Source: Actinomycetota bacterium | GTDB taxonomy: Bacteria > Actinomycetota > Acidimicrobiia > Acidimicrobiales > Ilumatobacteraceae | Assembly: GCA_005790505.1 (NCBI GenBank) | Contig: SXUP01000011.1 | Coordinates: 1-59,900, forward strand | Direction of reading: 5' to 3' | Length of the DNA: 59,900 nt | In this document: piece after piece, positions 7,637-16,443 of the stretch | Layout: every line of letters starts with the position of its first letter | Numbering within the stretch: the first letter of the stretch is position 1 | Notes under the pieces: model-generated | Seen by the model: only the letters and a program-made list of their open reading frames with translations | The model's database searches: none | What the model was told of the DNA's origin: nothing | Translations under genes and position numbers: made by a program

Positions 7637-8818
7637 ATGCAAGGCGCTGGCCATCGCGTTGCGATTACTGGCTATGGGGTCGTCGCCCCTTGTGGAATAG
7701 GTAAGCAGAACTACTGGAAAGGACTGCTTGGAACCACGGCGATTAATTCTGTTTCAGTTGGCATACCTGACTGGGATCCACTTCCCTATTTCTCCAATCC
7801 CAAGGAAGCACGCCGTGCCGACCGCGTGGAGCAATTCGCACTTGCCGCGGCTCAAGAAGCCTTCGCACAATCTGGTCTACCCGAGGTTGCGCCATCTCGC
7901 TTTGGAACAATTTTTGCCACTGGCGTTGGCGGATTACACACCCTTGAAGAACAAGTTGCTATCCGTCTAGACAAGGGTGATCGTCGGGTTTCTCCATTTT
8001 TGGTTCCGATGATGATGGTCAATGCATCTGGCGCCTCAATCTCGATGAAATACAATTTGCAGGGGCCAAATGAAACGCTTTGCACTGCTTGCGCGGCATC
8101 TACACATGCAATTGGGTACGCAGCACGAATGATTGCCTGGGGGCAGTGTGACGCCGTGGTAACTGGCGGATCAGAGGCTCCCGCAACTGCCACGTCGTTG
8201 GCGGGTTTTGGAAACATGACCGCTCTGTCGTCAAGTGGATCAAGCAAGCCCTTTGATGTTTCGCGCGACGGATTTGTAATGGGTGAGGGTGCGGCTGTTT
8301 TTATCCTCGAACGCTTTGACATGGCTCTCAAGCGTGGAGCAAAGATTCTTGGTGAAATAGTCGGTTCGGCAAGTAACGCAGACGCCCACCATGTGACCGC
8401 ACCTTCGCCTGGAGGCGTTGGTGCGATTGCCTGCATGCAACAGGCTCTAGAAGACGCTCAATTGCAAGCGTCGCAAGTTACCCAAGTGAACGCCCACGGC
8501 ACTTCCACTCCTCTCAATGATTCTGCAGAGGCCAGTGCGATGACGCATGTCTTTGGCCCTCATGGCGTGGCTGTCACTAGTGGCAAAGGCATAACTGGCC
8601 ATGCTCTTGGAGCCGCTGGTGCACTGGAGGCTGCTTCGGTTTTGTTGTCTTTTGAGCATTCACTGATTCCACCAACTGCCGGAACGACAAACGTTGATCC
8701 AGCGATGGAAATTGACTTAGTAATTGGCGCTCCGCGTCGCTGGACACCGGGCCCAACGATGTCAAATAATTTCGGCTTCGGTGGACACAACGGGTCGCTC
8801 ATCATTGCGCCAGGATGA
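7637..8818 (+). CDS. fabF: Beta-ketoacyl-ACP synthase II
   Basis: Elongating condensing enzyme, 393 aa. Nucleophile C152 in CTACAASTHAIGYA, catalytic histidines in NAHGTSTPLND and GKGITGHALGAAG, and the C-terminal NNFGFGGHNGSL motif. It starts 12 bp after acpP and closes the operon; the opposing fabZ ends 33 bp downstream. KasA/KasB-type actinobacterial synthases are the closest functional analogues by context; substrate chain length cannot be read from sequence. Confidence 0.96.
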   Translation: MQGAGHRVAITGYGVVAPCGIGKQNYWKGLLGTTAINSVSVGIPDWDPLPYFSNPKEARRADRVEQFALAAAQEAFAQSGLPEVAPSRFGTIFATGVGGLHTLEEQVAIRLDKGDRRVSPFLVPMMMVNASGASISMKYNLQGPNETLCTACAASTHAIGYAARMIAWGQCDAVVTGGSEAPATATSLAGFGNMTALSSSGSSKPFDVSRDGFVMGEGAAVFILERFDMALKRGAKILGEIVGSASNADAHHVTAPSPGGVGAIACMQQALEDAQLQASQVTQVNAHGTSTPLNDSAEASAMTHVFGPHGVAVTSGKGITGHALGAAGALEAASVLLSFEHSLIPPTAGTTNVDPAMEIDLVIGAPRRWTPGPTMSNNFGFGGHNGSLIIAPG

Positions 8819-8851
8819 TTTTTTCTGTCTACAGATGCGCCTCTCTTGCTG

Positions 8852-9280
8852 CTAAGCGTCAACCAAGACAAACATCAATTCACACTCACACGCTATTTCG
8901 CCATTGAGCAACGCTTGACCTGAGCCTTTGCCCGCGCGCGAACTCATCCGAGTCATATTCACAGTCAGTATTAATTCATCTCCAGGCCCCACTTGGCGTC
9001 TAAAACGTGCCGCGTCCAGTCCACCAAACAATGGCAGTTTCCCGACAAATTTTTCATCTGATAAAACAATGTAAGCGCCAACTTGAGCAATTGCCTCACA
9101 CATCAACACACCAGGCAAAGTTGGTCTGCCAGGGAAATGTCCCGAAAAAAACCATTCATCGCCTCTTAGTTTCCAGTGACCCACCGCACTTTGACCGACA
9201 ACAAGTTCAGTAATCCGATCTACGAACAAAAATGGCGCTCGATGCGGCAAGACCGAGTCCGGTGTTGGAAAAGCATTCAT
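8852..9280 (-). CDS. fabZ: 3-hydroxyacyl-ACP dehydratase
   Basis: 142 aa hot-dog fold dehydratase for the third step of fatty acid elongation. Conserved PHRAPFLFVDRI, catalytic His in GHFPGRPTLPGVL and catalytic Glu in CEAIAQ. It is last in the minus-strand trp-bcp run, sharing a 4-nt ATGA overlap with bcp, and converges on fabF. So the elongation dehydratase is outside the fab operon but adjacent to it. Confidence 0.94.
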   Translation of the reverse strand: MNAFPTPDSVLPHRAPFLFVDRITELVVGQSAVGHWKLRGDEWFFSGHFPGRPTLPGVLMCEAIAQVGAYIVLSDEKFVGKLPLFGGLDAARFRRQVGPGDELILTVNMTRMSSRAGKGSGQALLNGEIACECELMFVLVDA

Positions 9281-9771
9281 TTAGCAAGCGCCTGCAATAA
9301 GTTGGTTGGAGTGTCTTTGGGTGAAACTTTGTACCAAGCGTGTGAAATCTTTCCGCTGGTGTCAATAAGGAACGCTGAACGCTCAATTCCCATGTATTCG
9401 CGTCCGTACATTGACTTTTTTTTCCAGACATCAAAGGCAAGCGCAGCGGTGTGTTCCGTATCAGCCAACAAAGTGAATCCGAGCTCATATTTTTCATCAA
9501 ATTTCAAAAGTTTTGCCGGTTGATCAGGACTTATTCCAATGATCACTGTTCTACCGATATCTGCTGCGATGTCGCGTAAGCCGCACGACTGTTGCGTGCA
9601 ACCAGGCGTATCAGCCTTGGGGTAAAAGTAGATCAGAATTTTTCTTTTGGATATGCGACTCGCCGATAACTTTTTGCCCTGCTGATCAACCAACGAAAGA
9701 ACCTTCGCTAATGGGGCTTTATCGCCAGGCTTCAGCACAACTTGGACACTAGTGCTCGCGCCCAATGACAC
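9277..9771 (-). CDS. bcp: Thioredoxin-dependent peroxiredoxin, Bcp/PrxQ type
   Basis: 164 aa. Reduces hydroperoxides using a peroxidatic Cys in YPKADTPGCTQQSC; the second Cys five residues on is the resolving Cys of PrxQ-type atypical 2-Cys enzymes. The later IERSAFLID motif also fits. GTG start 15 nt after trpA; stop overlaps fabZ start by 4 nt. Cytoplasmic, probably co-transcribed with the trp genes, though no functional link is apparent. Confidence 0.93.
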   Translation of the reverse strand: MSLGASTSVQVVLKPGDKAPLAKVLSLVDQQGKKLSASRISKRKILIYFYPKADTPGCTQQSCGLRDIAADIGRTVIIGISPDQPAKLLKFDEKYELGFTLLADTEHTAALAFDVWKKKSMYGREYMGIERSAFLIDTSGKISHAWYKVSPKDTPTNLLQALAK

Positions 9772-9786
9772 TGCTACTTTTCGGTT

Positions 9787-10560
9787 TCAAAGCGTGATGG
9801 CAAGACGAACTTGGGCTACATATTCACCCACAGCGTCTGGACCTGACTCCATCAATCGCCGCATAACTGAGGCGCCCTGAATCACGCCATCGGCTACTTG
9901 AACTGCTTGAGTTGCTTGTTCAGCATTTGAGACTCCAACGCCAACAAGAACAGGAACATCGGTAATGGCCTTGAGACGTCCAGCTAAATCCGTTGCTGTT
10001 TGTGCCAGTGAGGCACGTTCACCCGTAACTCCAAGCAAACCAACCGAGTACACAAAACCTCTCGCGCGTGCCACAACTCGCGGCAAGCGATCGTCCGGCG
10101 CTGTCGGTGCAGCCAGCATTACGGTCTCTATTGAGGCCGCATCTGCCGCTTGGCACCACGGTCCAGATTCTTCAAGAGGTAGATCAGGAATAATCGCAGC
10201 GCATACGCCCGCGTCGGCAAGCGCGTAAGCAAACCTCTCGTGTCCTGCATGAAAAACCGTGTTGTAGTAGCACATCACAGCAAGAGGAATACCCACGTCA
10301 AGTGAACGTATTTCTTGCATTATTGAAATTGGTGTTGCACCATCAAAAAGCGCCTGCTGTGATGCCGCCTGAATGATTGGTCCATCCATCACGGGATCAG
10401 AAAAAGGCAGACCAATCTCAATTGCATCAGCTCCATTGGCAGCACAGGCCCTGATGGCATCTTGCCAGCCTTTTAGTCCACCGGTGATGTACGGAACCAG
10501 ACATTTGCCTCCGTCGTTACGGCGTTGGCGAAGCTGTGTCTCAAGTCGACCAAAGGTCAC
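9787..10560 (-). CDS. trpA: Tryptophan synthase alpha subunit
   Basis: 257 aa TIM barrel that cleaves indole-3-glycerol phosphate to indole, which channels to TrpB. Catalytic Glu and Asp lie in [14 protein letters not shown]; the phosphate-binding loops GVTGER and [10 protein letters not shown] are intact. GTG start overlaps the trpB stop by 4 nt (GTGA), giving coupled synthesis of the two subunits. Confidence 0.97.
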   Translation of the reverse strand: MTFGRLETQLRQRRNDGGKCLVPYITGGLKGWQDAIRACAANGADAIEIGLPFSDPVMDGPIIQAASQQALFDGATPISIMQEIRSLDVGIPLAVMCYYNTVFHAGHERFAYALADAGVCAAIIPDLPLEESGPWCQAADAASIETVMLAAPTAPDDRLPRVVARARGFVYSVGLLGVTGERASLAQTATDLAGRLKAITDVPVLVGVGVSNAEQATQAVQVADGVIQGASVMRRLMESGPDAVGEYVAQVRLAITL

Positions 10561-11741
10561 AACTTTCCGTCCAAAATATCCATCATTTGACCTACATCTT
10601 TGTCCCCTCGACCCGACAAATTCATCAAGATGATTTGACCCTGCATCTTTGGCGCCTCACGAGAAATCCATCCCACTGCATGGGCACACTCAAGAGCGGG
10701 AATAATTCCCTCTGAACGAGAAAGCAACTGGAATCCAGCCACTACTTCATCATCAGTCACCGTGGGATACTCCGCCCGTCCGATGGACGCTAAGTATGAA
10801 TGCTCTGGACCAACCCCTGGATAATCGAGACCCGCGCTAATTGAGTGGGCTTCTTGCACTTGACCGTGTTCGTCCTGCATTAGGTAACTCTTCATCCCAT
10901 GAACAACTCCAGGTTGACCGCGACCAACAGCAGCGCCACCTGCGGGTTCGACTCCGATAAGACGCGCCTTGGTATCTATGAAGCCGGAAAAGATTCCCAT
11001 CGCATTAGAGCCGCCGCCGACACATGCAACGACCACGTCTGGCATAACTCCGAGGCGCTCTTGGCACTGCGCTCGCGCCTCGTCACCAATGACACGATGA
11101 AACTGACGAACCATGAACGGATATGGATGAGGTCCCATTACCGAGCCAAGGCAATAGTGGGTGTCGCTAACTGTTGCAACCCAATCACGCATCGCCTCGT
11201 TGACGGCATCTTTGAGTGTGCGCGACCCAGAATGCACTGCTTCAACTTGAGCACCAAGCAATTTCATTCGAAATACATTGAGTGATTGCCTTTCGACATC
11301 TACGGCACCCATGTAAACCTTGCACTCAAGGCCCAGCAAAGCTGCTGCGGTTGCGGCGGCAACTCCGTGCTGTCCTGCTCCGGTCTCAGCCACGATTCTG
11401 TTCTTCCCCATCCGCTTAGCCAACAGGACCTGCCCTAGGACATTGTTTATTTTGTGCGAACCGGTGTGATTGAGATCTTCTCGCTTAAGAAACAAACGAA
11501 GCCCCAACTGCTTGCCCAAGTTGTGACATTCAGTCAGTCCACTTGGCCGACCAGCGTATTCAGACAACAACTTGTCCAGATCGTGGCGATACTCTGGGTC
11601 GCTCCAAGCATCGTTGAATGCCGCTTCTAATTCTTGACAAGCAGGCACCAAGGTTTCGGGAACAAAACGCCCACCAAATTCTCCGAACCGACCATCTGCA
11701 CCAGGAGTTATCAACAACGACATAGCATTAGAGTCCACCAT
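10557..11741 (-). CDS. trpB: Tryptophan synthase beta subunit
   Basis: 394 aa PLP enzyme joining indole and serine. PLP lysine in [17 protein letters not shown], phosphate-binding GGGSNAMG and the C-terminal NLSGRGDKD are all present. A TrpB1-type protein that pairs with the adjacent TrpA. The start annotated is ATG at 11741; a second in-frame ATG lies six codons further on ([11 protein letters not shown]). Follows trpF by 31 nt in the same transcript direction. Confidence 0.97.
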   Translation of the reverse strand: MVDSNAMSLLITPGADGRFGEFGGRFVPETLVPACQELEAAFNDAWSDPEYRHDLDKLLSEYAGRPSGLTECHNLGKQLGLRLFLKREDLNHTGSHKINNVLGQVLLAKRMGKNRIVAETGAGQHGVAAATAAALLGLECKVYMGAVDVERQSLNVFRMKLLGAQVEAVHSGSRTLKDAVNEAMRDWVATVSDTHYCLGSVMGPHPYPFMVRQFHRVIGDEARAQCQERLGVMPDVVVACVGGGSNAMGIFSGFIDTKARLIGVEPAGGAAVGRGQPGVVHGMKSYLMQDEHGQVQEAHSISAGLDYPGVGPEHSYLASIGRAEYPTVTDDEVVAGFQLLSRSEGIIPALECAHAVGWISREAPKMQGQIILMNLSGRGDKDVGQMMDILDGKL

Positions 11742-11772
11742 GTTTTGAACACTTTTCCACTACTCATTAACG

Positions 11773-12438
11773 TTATTCATCGCTCCAGTCGTAGGGTCCC
11801 TTGTCACCATTAGTTTCATGTTGGCGTTCTGGAGCCTCTGGGACTGCTCTGACGGCATCAATAAAGCGCTTCATCTGCACGGGGTCTTTGCGACCTGCAA
11901 TCGCTTCAACGCCACTTGACACATCAACACCCCAAGGCTGAGCAGCCCTGATACCGGCTGCAACATTGTCTGCAGTCAAGCCCCCAGCCAAGATCAGTCT
12001 ATTGACGGGAGGTACTTCAGATAAAAGGTTCCAGTCAAATACCTGCCCTGCGCCGGGAGCCACCGCGTCAATCATGATCATGTCAGCGGCAAACAGGTCT
12101 GCTCGCCTGGCGTCGACTGAACCCGCCGTTACAGCTTTGATTACTCGATGAACATTCTTGGCCACGGTTGCAACATCATCGGGAGTCTCATGCCCGTGTA
12201 ACTGGGCAGCTTTTACGCCGCTGCGCTGCACTATTTCAACGACCCTACTTGGATGTTCATCGCGAAAAACCCCAACGGTAAGAATCTCGGGCGGAAGACG
12301 ACGGGTTATGTCGAAAACTTTTGTGGCAGCCATTTGACGTGACGAAGGTGCAAAAACAAATCCAACTGCATCAGCACCCAATGCCACGGCCAATAGGGCA
12401 TCATCTTCGTTGGTTATTCCACAGATTTTTATGAACAT
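11773..12438 (-). CDS. trpF: Phosphoribosylanthranilate isomerase
   Basis: Isomerises phosphoribosylanthranilate in tryptophan synthesis. About 221 aa from the ATG at 12438, preceded by GGGG at Shine-Dalgarno distance; a TTG one codon earlier is less likely. Catalytic Cys in IKICGITN, catalytic Asp in GVDVSSGVE, phosphate loop ILAGGLTADN. Has a hydrophilic C-terminal tail of about 20 residues beyond the barrel. Lies between trpC (77 nt upstream) and trpB. Confidence 0.95.
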   Translation of the reverse strand: MFIKICGITNEDDALLAVALGADAVGFVFAPSSRQMAATKVFDITRRLPPEILTVGVFRDEHPSRVVEIVQRSGVKAAQLHGHETPDDVATVAKNVHRVIKAVTAGSVDARRADLFAADMIMIDAVAPGAGQVFDWNLLSEVPPVNRLILAGGLTADNVAAGIRAAQPWGVDVSSGVEAIAGRKDPVQMKRFIDAVRAVPEAPERQHETNGDKGPYDWSDE

Positions 12439-12515
12439 CAACCCCGATCGTAGTTACTGCAATGTTGTGCTTGGTGTATGTCGATGTACGTCGATGAGTG
12501 CAGTTGCAACTCGCC

Positions 12516-13292
12516 CTAAACCAATAATTCAGCGAGCGCCCTTGCTGGATCGGGAGCCATCACTAGGTGCTCACCGACCAAAACCGCGTTGTAGCCGGCG
12601 TCGCGCAGAGCCAAGGCATCATCTCGACCACGGACCCCCGATTCGGCCACGGAGACAACGTCCTTGGGCATCGCAGCACCCATCCGCACCGCACGCTCGT
12701 GATCAACAACAAAAGTTTCAAGATCTCTTTGGTTGACGCCGATCAAACTCGCCCCAGCATTAATCGCAATCTCTAATTCTTTTTCGTCATGTACTTCTGC
12801 CAGCACATCCATTGCGAGGCCATGTGCCACTTCGATAAAGGAAGTGACCTCGGCAATCGATAAAGCGGCAACAATTACCAACGCACAGTCAGCACCCATC
12901 AAACGTGCATCACAAACATCGCGGATGTCAACGGTAAAATCTTTACGCAATACGGGCAAAGTAACCGCGGCTTTGGCAAGCAAAAGGTCAGAGACGGATC
13001 CTCCAAAGTGCGGTTCATCGGTGAGCACCGAAAGGCACGATGCTCCACCCACTAAATAAGACTTTGCTAACTCACCTGGATCGAGATCAATGGCAAGGTC
13101 ACCTTTTGATGGCGAACGACGTTTGATTTCAGCAATGACCGACAAGTGATCGTTGTTGACGAGCGAATCACGAAAACCCCGCGTCGCCGCAGTTTTGCTG
13201 GCTGCTTCTAGCAACGACCGAGCATCACGACTGTCACTGCTTGCGCGACGGCGATGAAAGGCAACAATGCTGTCTAGATATGTGCTTGTCAC
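12516..13292 (-). CDS. trpC: Indole-3-glycerol phosphate synthase
   Basis: 258 aa TIM barrel forming indole-3-glycerol phosphate. Catalytic lysines in EIKRRSPSKGDL and VLRKDFTVD, catalytic Glu in LAEVHDEKE, NQRDLETF and AESGVRGRDD are all recognisable. GTG start. Monofunctional, so trpC and trpF are separate genes here. trpE, trpG and trpD are not in the window. Confidence 0.96.
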   Translation of the reverse strand: MTSTYLDSIVAFHRRRASSDSRDARSLLEAASKTAATRGFRDSLVNNDHLSVIAEIKRRSPSKGDLAIDLDPGELAKSYLVGGASCLSVLTDEPHFGGSVSDLLLAKAAVTLPVLRKDFTVDIRDVCDARLMGADCALVIVAALSIAEVTSFIEVAHGLAMDVLAEVHDEKELEIAINAGASLIGVNQRDLETFVVDHERAVRMGAAMPKDVVSVAESGVRGRDDALALRDAGYNAVLVGEHLVMAPDPARALAELLV

Positions 13293-13309
13293 AACATGAT
13301 CTTTGCGAG

Positions 13310-13618
13310 CTATAGACCCTTGCCAGCAATCGGTGTCAAGAAAGTCAATTCAGGACGACCACCCATCAGTGGGGCCATCTTGGGACCAAGTTGTTTGAAC
13401 CAATCCGAGCCCATGTGTGATGTCAGGTCGTCCTGGGACTCGTACAACTCATACATCCACAACACGTCAGGGTCCGTGGCGTCTGCATGCAAGATATACA
13501 ACAATGTGCCTTTTTCTGAGACAACATTGTCAAGGGCAAACTGCAGTGCTTCTGCAAGTTCGGCACCCTTTCCGGGGGCGGCTGGCACTTTGGCTGCTAC
13601 TGCTACTTTTTTCATCAT
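13310..13618 (-). CDS. Antibiotic biosynthesis monooxygenase (ABM) domain protein
   Basis: 102 aa ferredoxin-like dimeric barrel: a first strand KKVAVAAKVPA, helix GKGAELAEALQFAL, strand GTLLYILHADATDPDVLWMYE, then DLTSHMGSDWFKQL. This is the ABM/YgiN-like pattern. Such proteins are small oxygenases, haem-degrading enzymes or quinol oxygenases; nothing here picks one. Only 17 nt upstream of trpC on the same strand, so co-transcription is likely. Starts at the first of two adjacent ATGs. Confidence 0.8.
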   Translation of the reverse strand: MMKKVAVAAKVPAAPGKGAELAEALQFALDNVVSEKGTLLYILHADATDPDVLWMYELYESQDDLTSHMGSDWFKQLGPKMAPLMGGRPELTFLTPIAGKGL

Positions 13619-13684
13619 TTGTCCGTTCTGTTTGTTAGTCGATTATTTCAACCCGAGTAACACTAGTCGCCCGATATGGATCAT

Positions 13685-14992
13685 CTAAAAGCCGAGTCGC
13701 TTACCTAATTCATCCAGCAGACCAGCAATGGATACCCGCACCTGTTGCGTGGTGTCTCGCTCTCTGATTGTGACCGCATCGTCTTCGAGTGACTCAAAGT
13801 CTACGGTCACGCAAAGTGGCGTGCCGATTTCGTCTTGTCGGCGATATCTACGCCCAATGGCCTGGGTTTCGTCGTAGTCCACCATGTATCTGCTGCTAAG
13901 GGAAGCATAAATGTCTTTGGCCAGTGGTGTCAGTGTTTCTTTCTTTGAGAGCGGCAGGACTGCAACTTTATAAGGAGCAAGCCGTGGGTGTAATCGCAAC
14001 ACTGTGCGGGGCTCATCATTAATAATGTCTTCGTCGTATGCCGCCAACATAAACGCTGCCATCGTGCGATTGGCACCTGCTGCTGGCTCGATTACATACG
14101 GTACATACCGCTCATTCGTTGCTTGATCAAAAAAATCAAGTTTGCTACCCGAGTGTGTTGAGTGTTGAGTTAGGTCGTAATCCGTGCGTTGCGCGATTCC
14201 CTCTAGTTCTCCCCAACCCCAGGGAAACAAGAACTCAACATCACTCGTGCCAGCCGAATAATGTGAAAGCTCATCTGCAGCATGCGGTCTCAGTCGAAGC
14301 ATTTCGCGCGGGATGCCCAGATTGACGTACCACTCAAGTCTTTCGGTACACCAATATGAATACCACTGCGCCGAATCAGCAGGTGGTACAAAAAATTCCA
14401 TCTCCATCTGCTCAAATTCGCGAGTCCGAAATATAAAGTTTCCTGGAGTAATTTCATTACGAAAACTCTTGCCCACTTGGGCAATTCCAAATGGAGGACG
14501 CTTGCGACTGGTTTGCAAGACATTGCCAAAATTGACGAACATTCCTTGCGCAGTCTCGGGACGCAAATAGACCTCGGCACCGCTCCCCTCAACTGGTCCG
14601 GCGACAGTCTTGAACATGAGGTTGAATCCACGTGATTCAGTGAAAGCACACCCTTTCTTTGACTGCGGACAATCCCTCTCATCTAGGTGGTCTTCTCGAA
14701 AGCGACGCTTACATACAGTGCAGTCCACGAGAGGGTCACTGAAATTTGCCAAGTGACCGCTTGCTTCAAAGATCTGCGGAGGACCCAAAATCGCAGCATC
14801 AACCAGAACCACATCATCGCGCAACTGCACCATCGTTCTCACCCATGCATCTTTGACATTGCGAAGCATTAGTGAACCAAGCGGACCGTAGTCATAAGAC
14901 GAACGAAAACCGCCATATATTTCGGCACTCGGGAAAACAAAGCCACGGCGCTTACACAAGTTGACAACTTGATCTAATTCTTGCGCTGGCAT
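13685..14992 (-). CDS. glyQS: Glycyl-tRNA synthetase (dimeric alpha2 type)
   Basis: 435 aa class II synthetase of the eukaryote/archaeal-like single-chain type used by Actinobacteria. Motif 2 FRNEITPGNFIFRTREF and motif 3 GANRTMAAFMLAAYDED are clear, and the C-terminal anticodon-binding domain begins at about LAPYKVAVLPL. A Cys cluster (CTVC and DCPQSKKGC) in the insertion may bind zinc. It follows recO by 11 nt, probably in one operon. Confidence 0.97.
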   Translation of the reverse strand: MPAQELDQVVNLCKRRGFVFPSAEIYGGFRSSYDYGPLGSLMLRNVKDAWVRTMVQLRDDVVLVDAAILGPPQIFEASGHLANFSDPLVDCTVCKRRFREDHLDERDCPQSKKGCAFTESRGFNLMFKTVAGPVEGSGAEVYLRPETAQGMFVNFGNVLQTSRKRPPFGIAQVGKSFRNEITPGNFIFRTREFEQMEMEFFVPPADSAQWYSYWCTERLEWYVNLGIPREMLRLRPHAADELSHYSAGTSDVEFLFPWGWGELEGIAQRTDYDLTQHSTHSGSKLDFFDQATNERYVPYVIEPAAGANRTMAAFMLAAYDEDIINDEPRTVLRLHPRLAPYKVAVLPLSKKETLTPLAKDIYASLSSRYMVDYDETQAIGRRYRRQDEIGTPLCVTVDFESLEDDAVTIRERDTTQQVRVSIAGLLDELGKRLGF

Positions 14993-15003
14993 AGCAGATA
15001 AGC

Positions 15004-15723
15004 CTACAGATGTCGGTCAAAAAGACCGACGCTTCTTAACTTGCGTTCAAGGTGGGCTTCCATCAGCGCCATTGCGAGTTGGTTCACTTCTCTCACCGCC
15101 GGAGACTCATCTAGGGTCAGGGCTGTGGCTAGTCCACCACTAGACACCTGACGCAATATATTGAGCGCCGCATCAGATACTGCAGTTCCAGAACGACATG
15201 ATCGACACAGGATTCCACCCTCTTGCATGTTGAGAGCGCAAAGTTCTGTCGAACTTCCACAACGTACGCAATCATCAAGGGCTGGTGCGACCCCTTCTGA
15301 CGAAAGTAGCTTCCAATAAAAAGCCCCGACAATCAACGGAGATGCAGCATCATTCAGTGAACGTAGCGCTCGCGACAGCATGGTGTAGACGTGCGGCACT
15401 GGTTCACGATCAGGGGTCAGTTTGTCGACCGCCTCAACCATCGACAAACCTTGCTCCAACCTTTTTAGATTTATTCTCAAAGCGGTATGAGTGTCGATCA
15501 AGTCGACTTGACGGACAGTGTCGAGATCGCGACCCCGATAAAGTTGCACGTCTACATGGCTGAGTGTTTCAAGACGAGCTCCAATACGCGATGTTGTTTT
15601 GCGGATACCCTTGGCAACTGCCCGAATTTTTCCCGAGTTTTCAGACAACATGACGACAATGCGATCAGATTCACCGAATTTATAACTGCGCAAAACCACC
15701 GCTTTTTCGCGGTAGAGACTCAT
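15004..15723 (-). CDS. recO: DNA repair protein RecO
   Basis: 239 aa. N-terminal OB fold (REKAVVLRSYKFGESDRIVVML) and a helical C-terminal domain with a zinc-knuckle CVRCG ... CRSC. RecO loads RecA onto SSB-coated DNA in the RecFOR pathway. Its ATG overlaps the stop of the UppS-like gene by 4 nt (ATGA), so the two are translationally coupled, and glyQS follows. The recO/uppS/era neighbourhood is a common actinobacterial arrangement. Confidence 0.95.
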   Translation of the reverse strand: MSLYREKAVVLRSYKFGESDRIVVMLSENSGKIRAVAKGIRKTTSRIGARLETLSHVDVQLYRGRDLDTVRQVDLIDTHTALRINLKRLEQGLSMVEAVDKLTPDREPVPHVYTMLSRALRSLNDAASPLIVGAFYWKLLSSEGVAPALDDCVRCGSSTELCALNMQEGGILCRSCRSGTAVSDAALNILRQVSSGGLATALTLDESPAVREVNQLAMALMEAHLERKLRSVGLFDRHL

Positions 15724-16370
15724 GAGTCGAGTCCCCCAAACCGTCTGTGGCGACGATCGAAATCGTCAACTGCAAGTTCTAGATGAGATGCCGACAAGTC
15801 ATCCCACTTCAAGTCCAAGAACACGAGTTCGCTGTATCCCAGTTCCCATATCAAAGAACTTGGCAATTGGTCAGGCGGTCCGAATACTACAACTAAATCT
15901 GGTTCAACATCGGCTGGTGTCATTACGCAAGTTGCCAATACTGATTCGTTGAGGTCCTCAGGCCCCATTTGGTCAGCACGCAAGGACTCAAGAATCATCG
16001 CGAAACGAATCCTTCCTTGCGGAGATGGATCAATAATCACACTCAAGCCCGATGACTTCTGCCAAACACCACGCATGAGATGCTCGGTTCCAACAAGCCC
16101 GAGAGGTACCGCGTCTCCAATGACTTTGAAAAATTCTTCTCTCTCGGCAACCGTCAAAACATCACCTCCGTGAGGGAGAAGCGTGATCCAGCGTGCACCT
16201 CCGACTGAAGCCCCCCGAACTATGTCATCAAGACGGCTCCCCCAGTCACTAGACCCAAAATTTCGCCATTCTTGGGGGGTGCCCGCAGCGATCACGACAT
16301 GCTCAAGTGGAGATAATCCGAGCGAGTCGCTCTGGGCTTTTTTTGAAGGCGACTTTTTTTGGATACCCAT
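15720..16370 (-). CDS. UppS-like protein lacking the catalytic loop (NgBR/Nus1-like partner candidate)
   Basis: 216 aa. The whole chain aligns by eye with undecaprenyl diphosphate synthase, but the active-site loop is gone: HVVIAAGTPQEW (24-35) stands where family members have HVAxIMDGNGRW, and VFGPPDQLPSSLIW (162-175) where they have RTSGExRLSNFLLW. Retained are the late core GYSELVFLDLKWDDL (178-192), including Glu181, and the C-terminal DFDRRHRRFGG, with R210-F211-G212 as the RxG motif that completes the active site across the dimer. This is the residue pattern of the non-catalytic NgBR/Nus1 subunit, including its FGPxD segment as I recall it. The adjacent divergent uppS lacks exactly these parts. 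It is coupled by ATGA to recO. The family relation is clear; the partner role is inference. Confidence 0.82.
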   Translation of the reverse strand: MGIQKKSPSKKAQSDSLGLSPLEHVVIAAGTPQEWRNFGSSDWGSRLDDIVRGASVGGARWITLLPHGGDVLTVAEREEFFKVIGDAVPLGLVGTEHLMRGVWQKSSGLSVIIDPSPQGRIRFAMILESLRADQMGPEDLNESVLATCVMTPADVEPDLVVVFGPPDQLPSSLIWELGYSELVFLDLKWDDLSASHLELAVDDFDRRHRRFGGLDS

Positions 16371-16443
16371 CTTCTTAGTCTCGCACTCAAATCTGCATCA
16401 GTGCGACTACTTGGCACAACCCTCTCAGTAGTGTGGCGTTGTT

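Noticed and set aside
7852-8436. 194-codon antisense frame in fabF
   Set aside because: fabF is clearly the gene, with active-site motifs intact. The antisense product has no recognisable domain.
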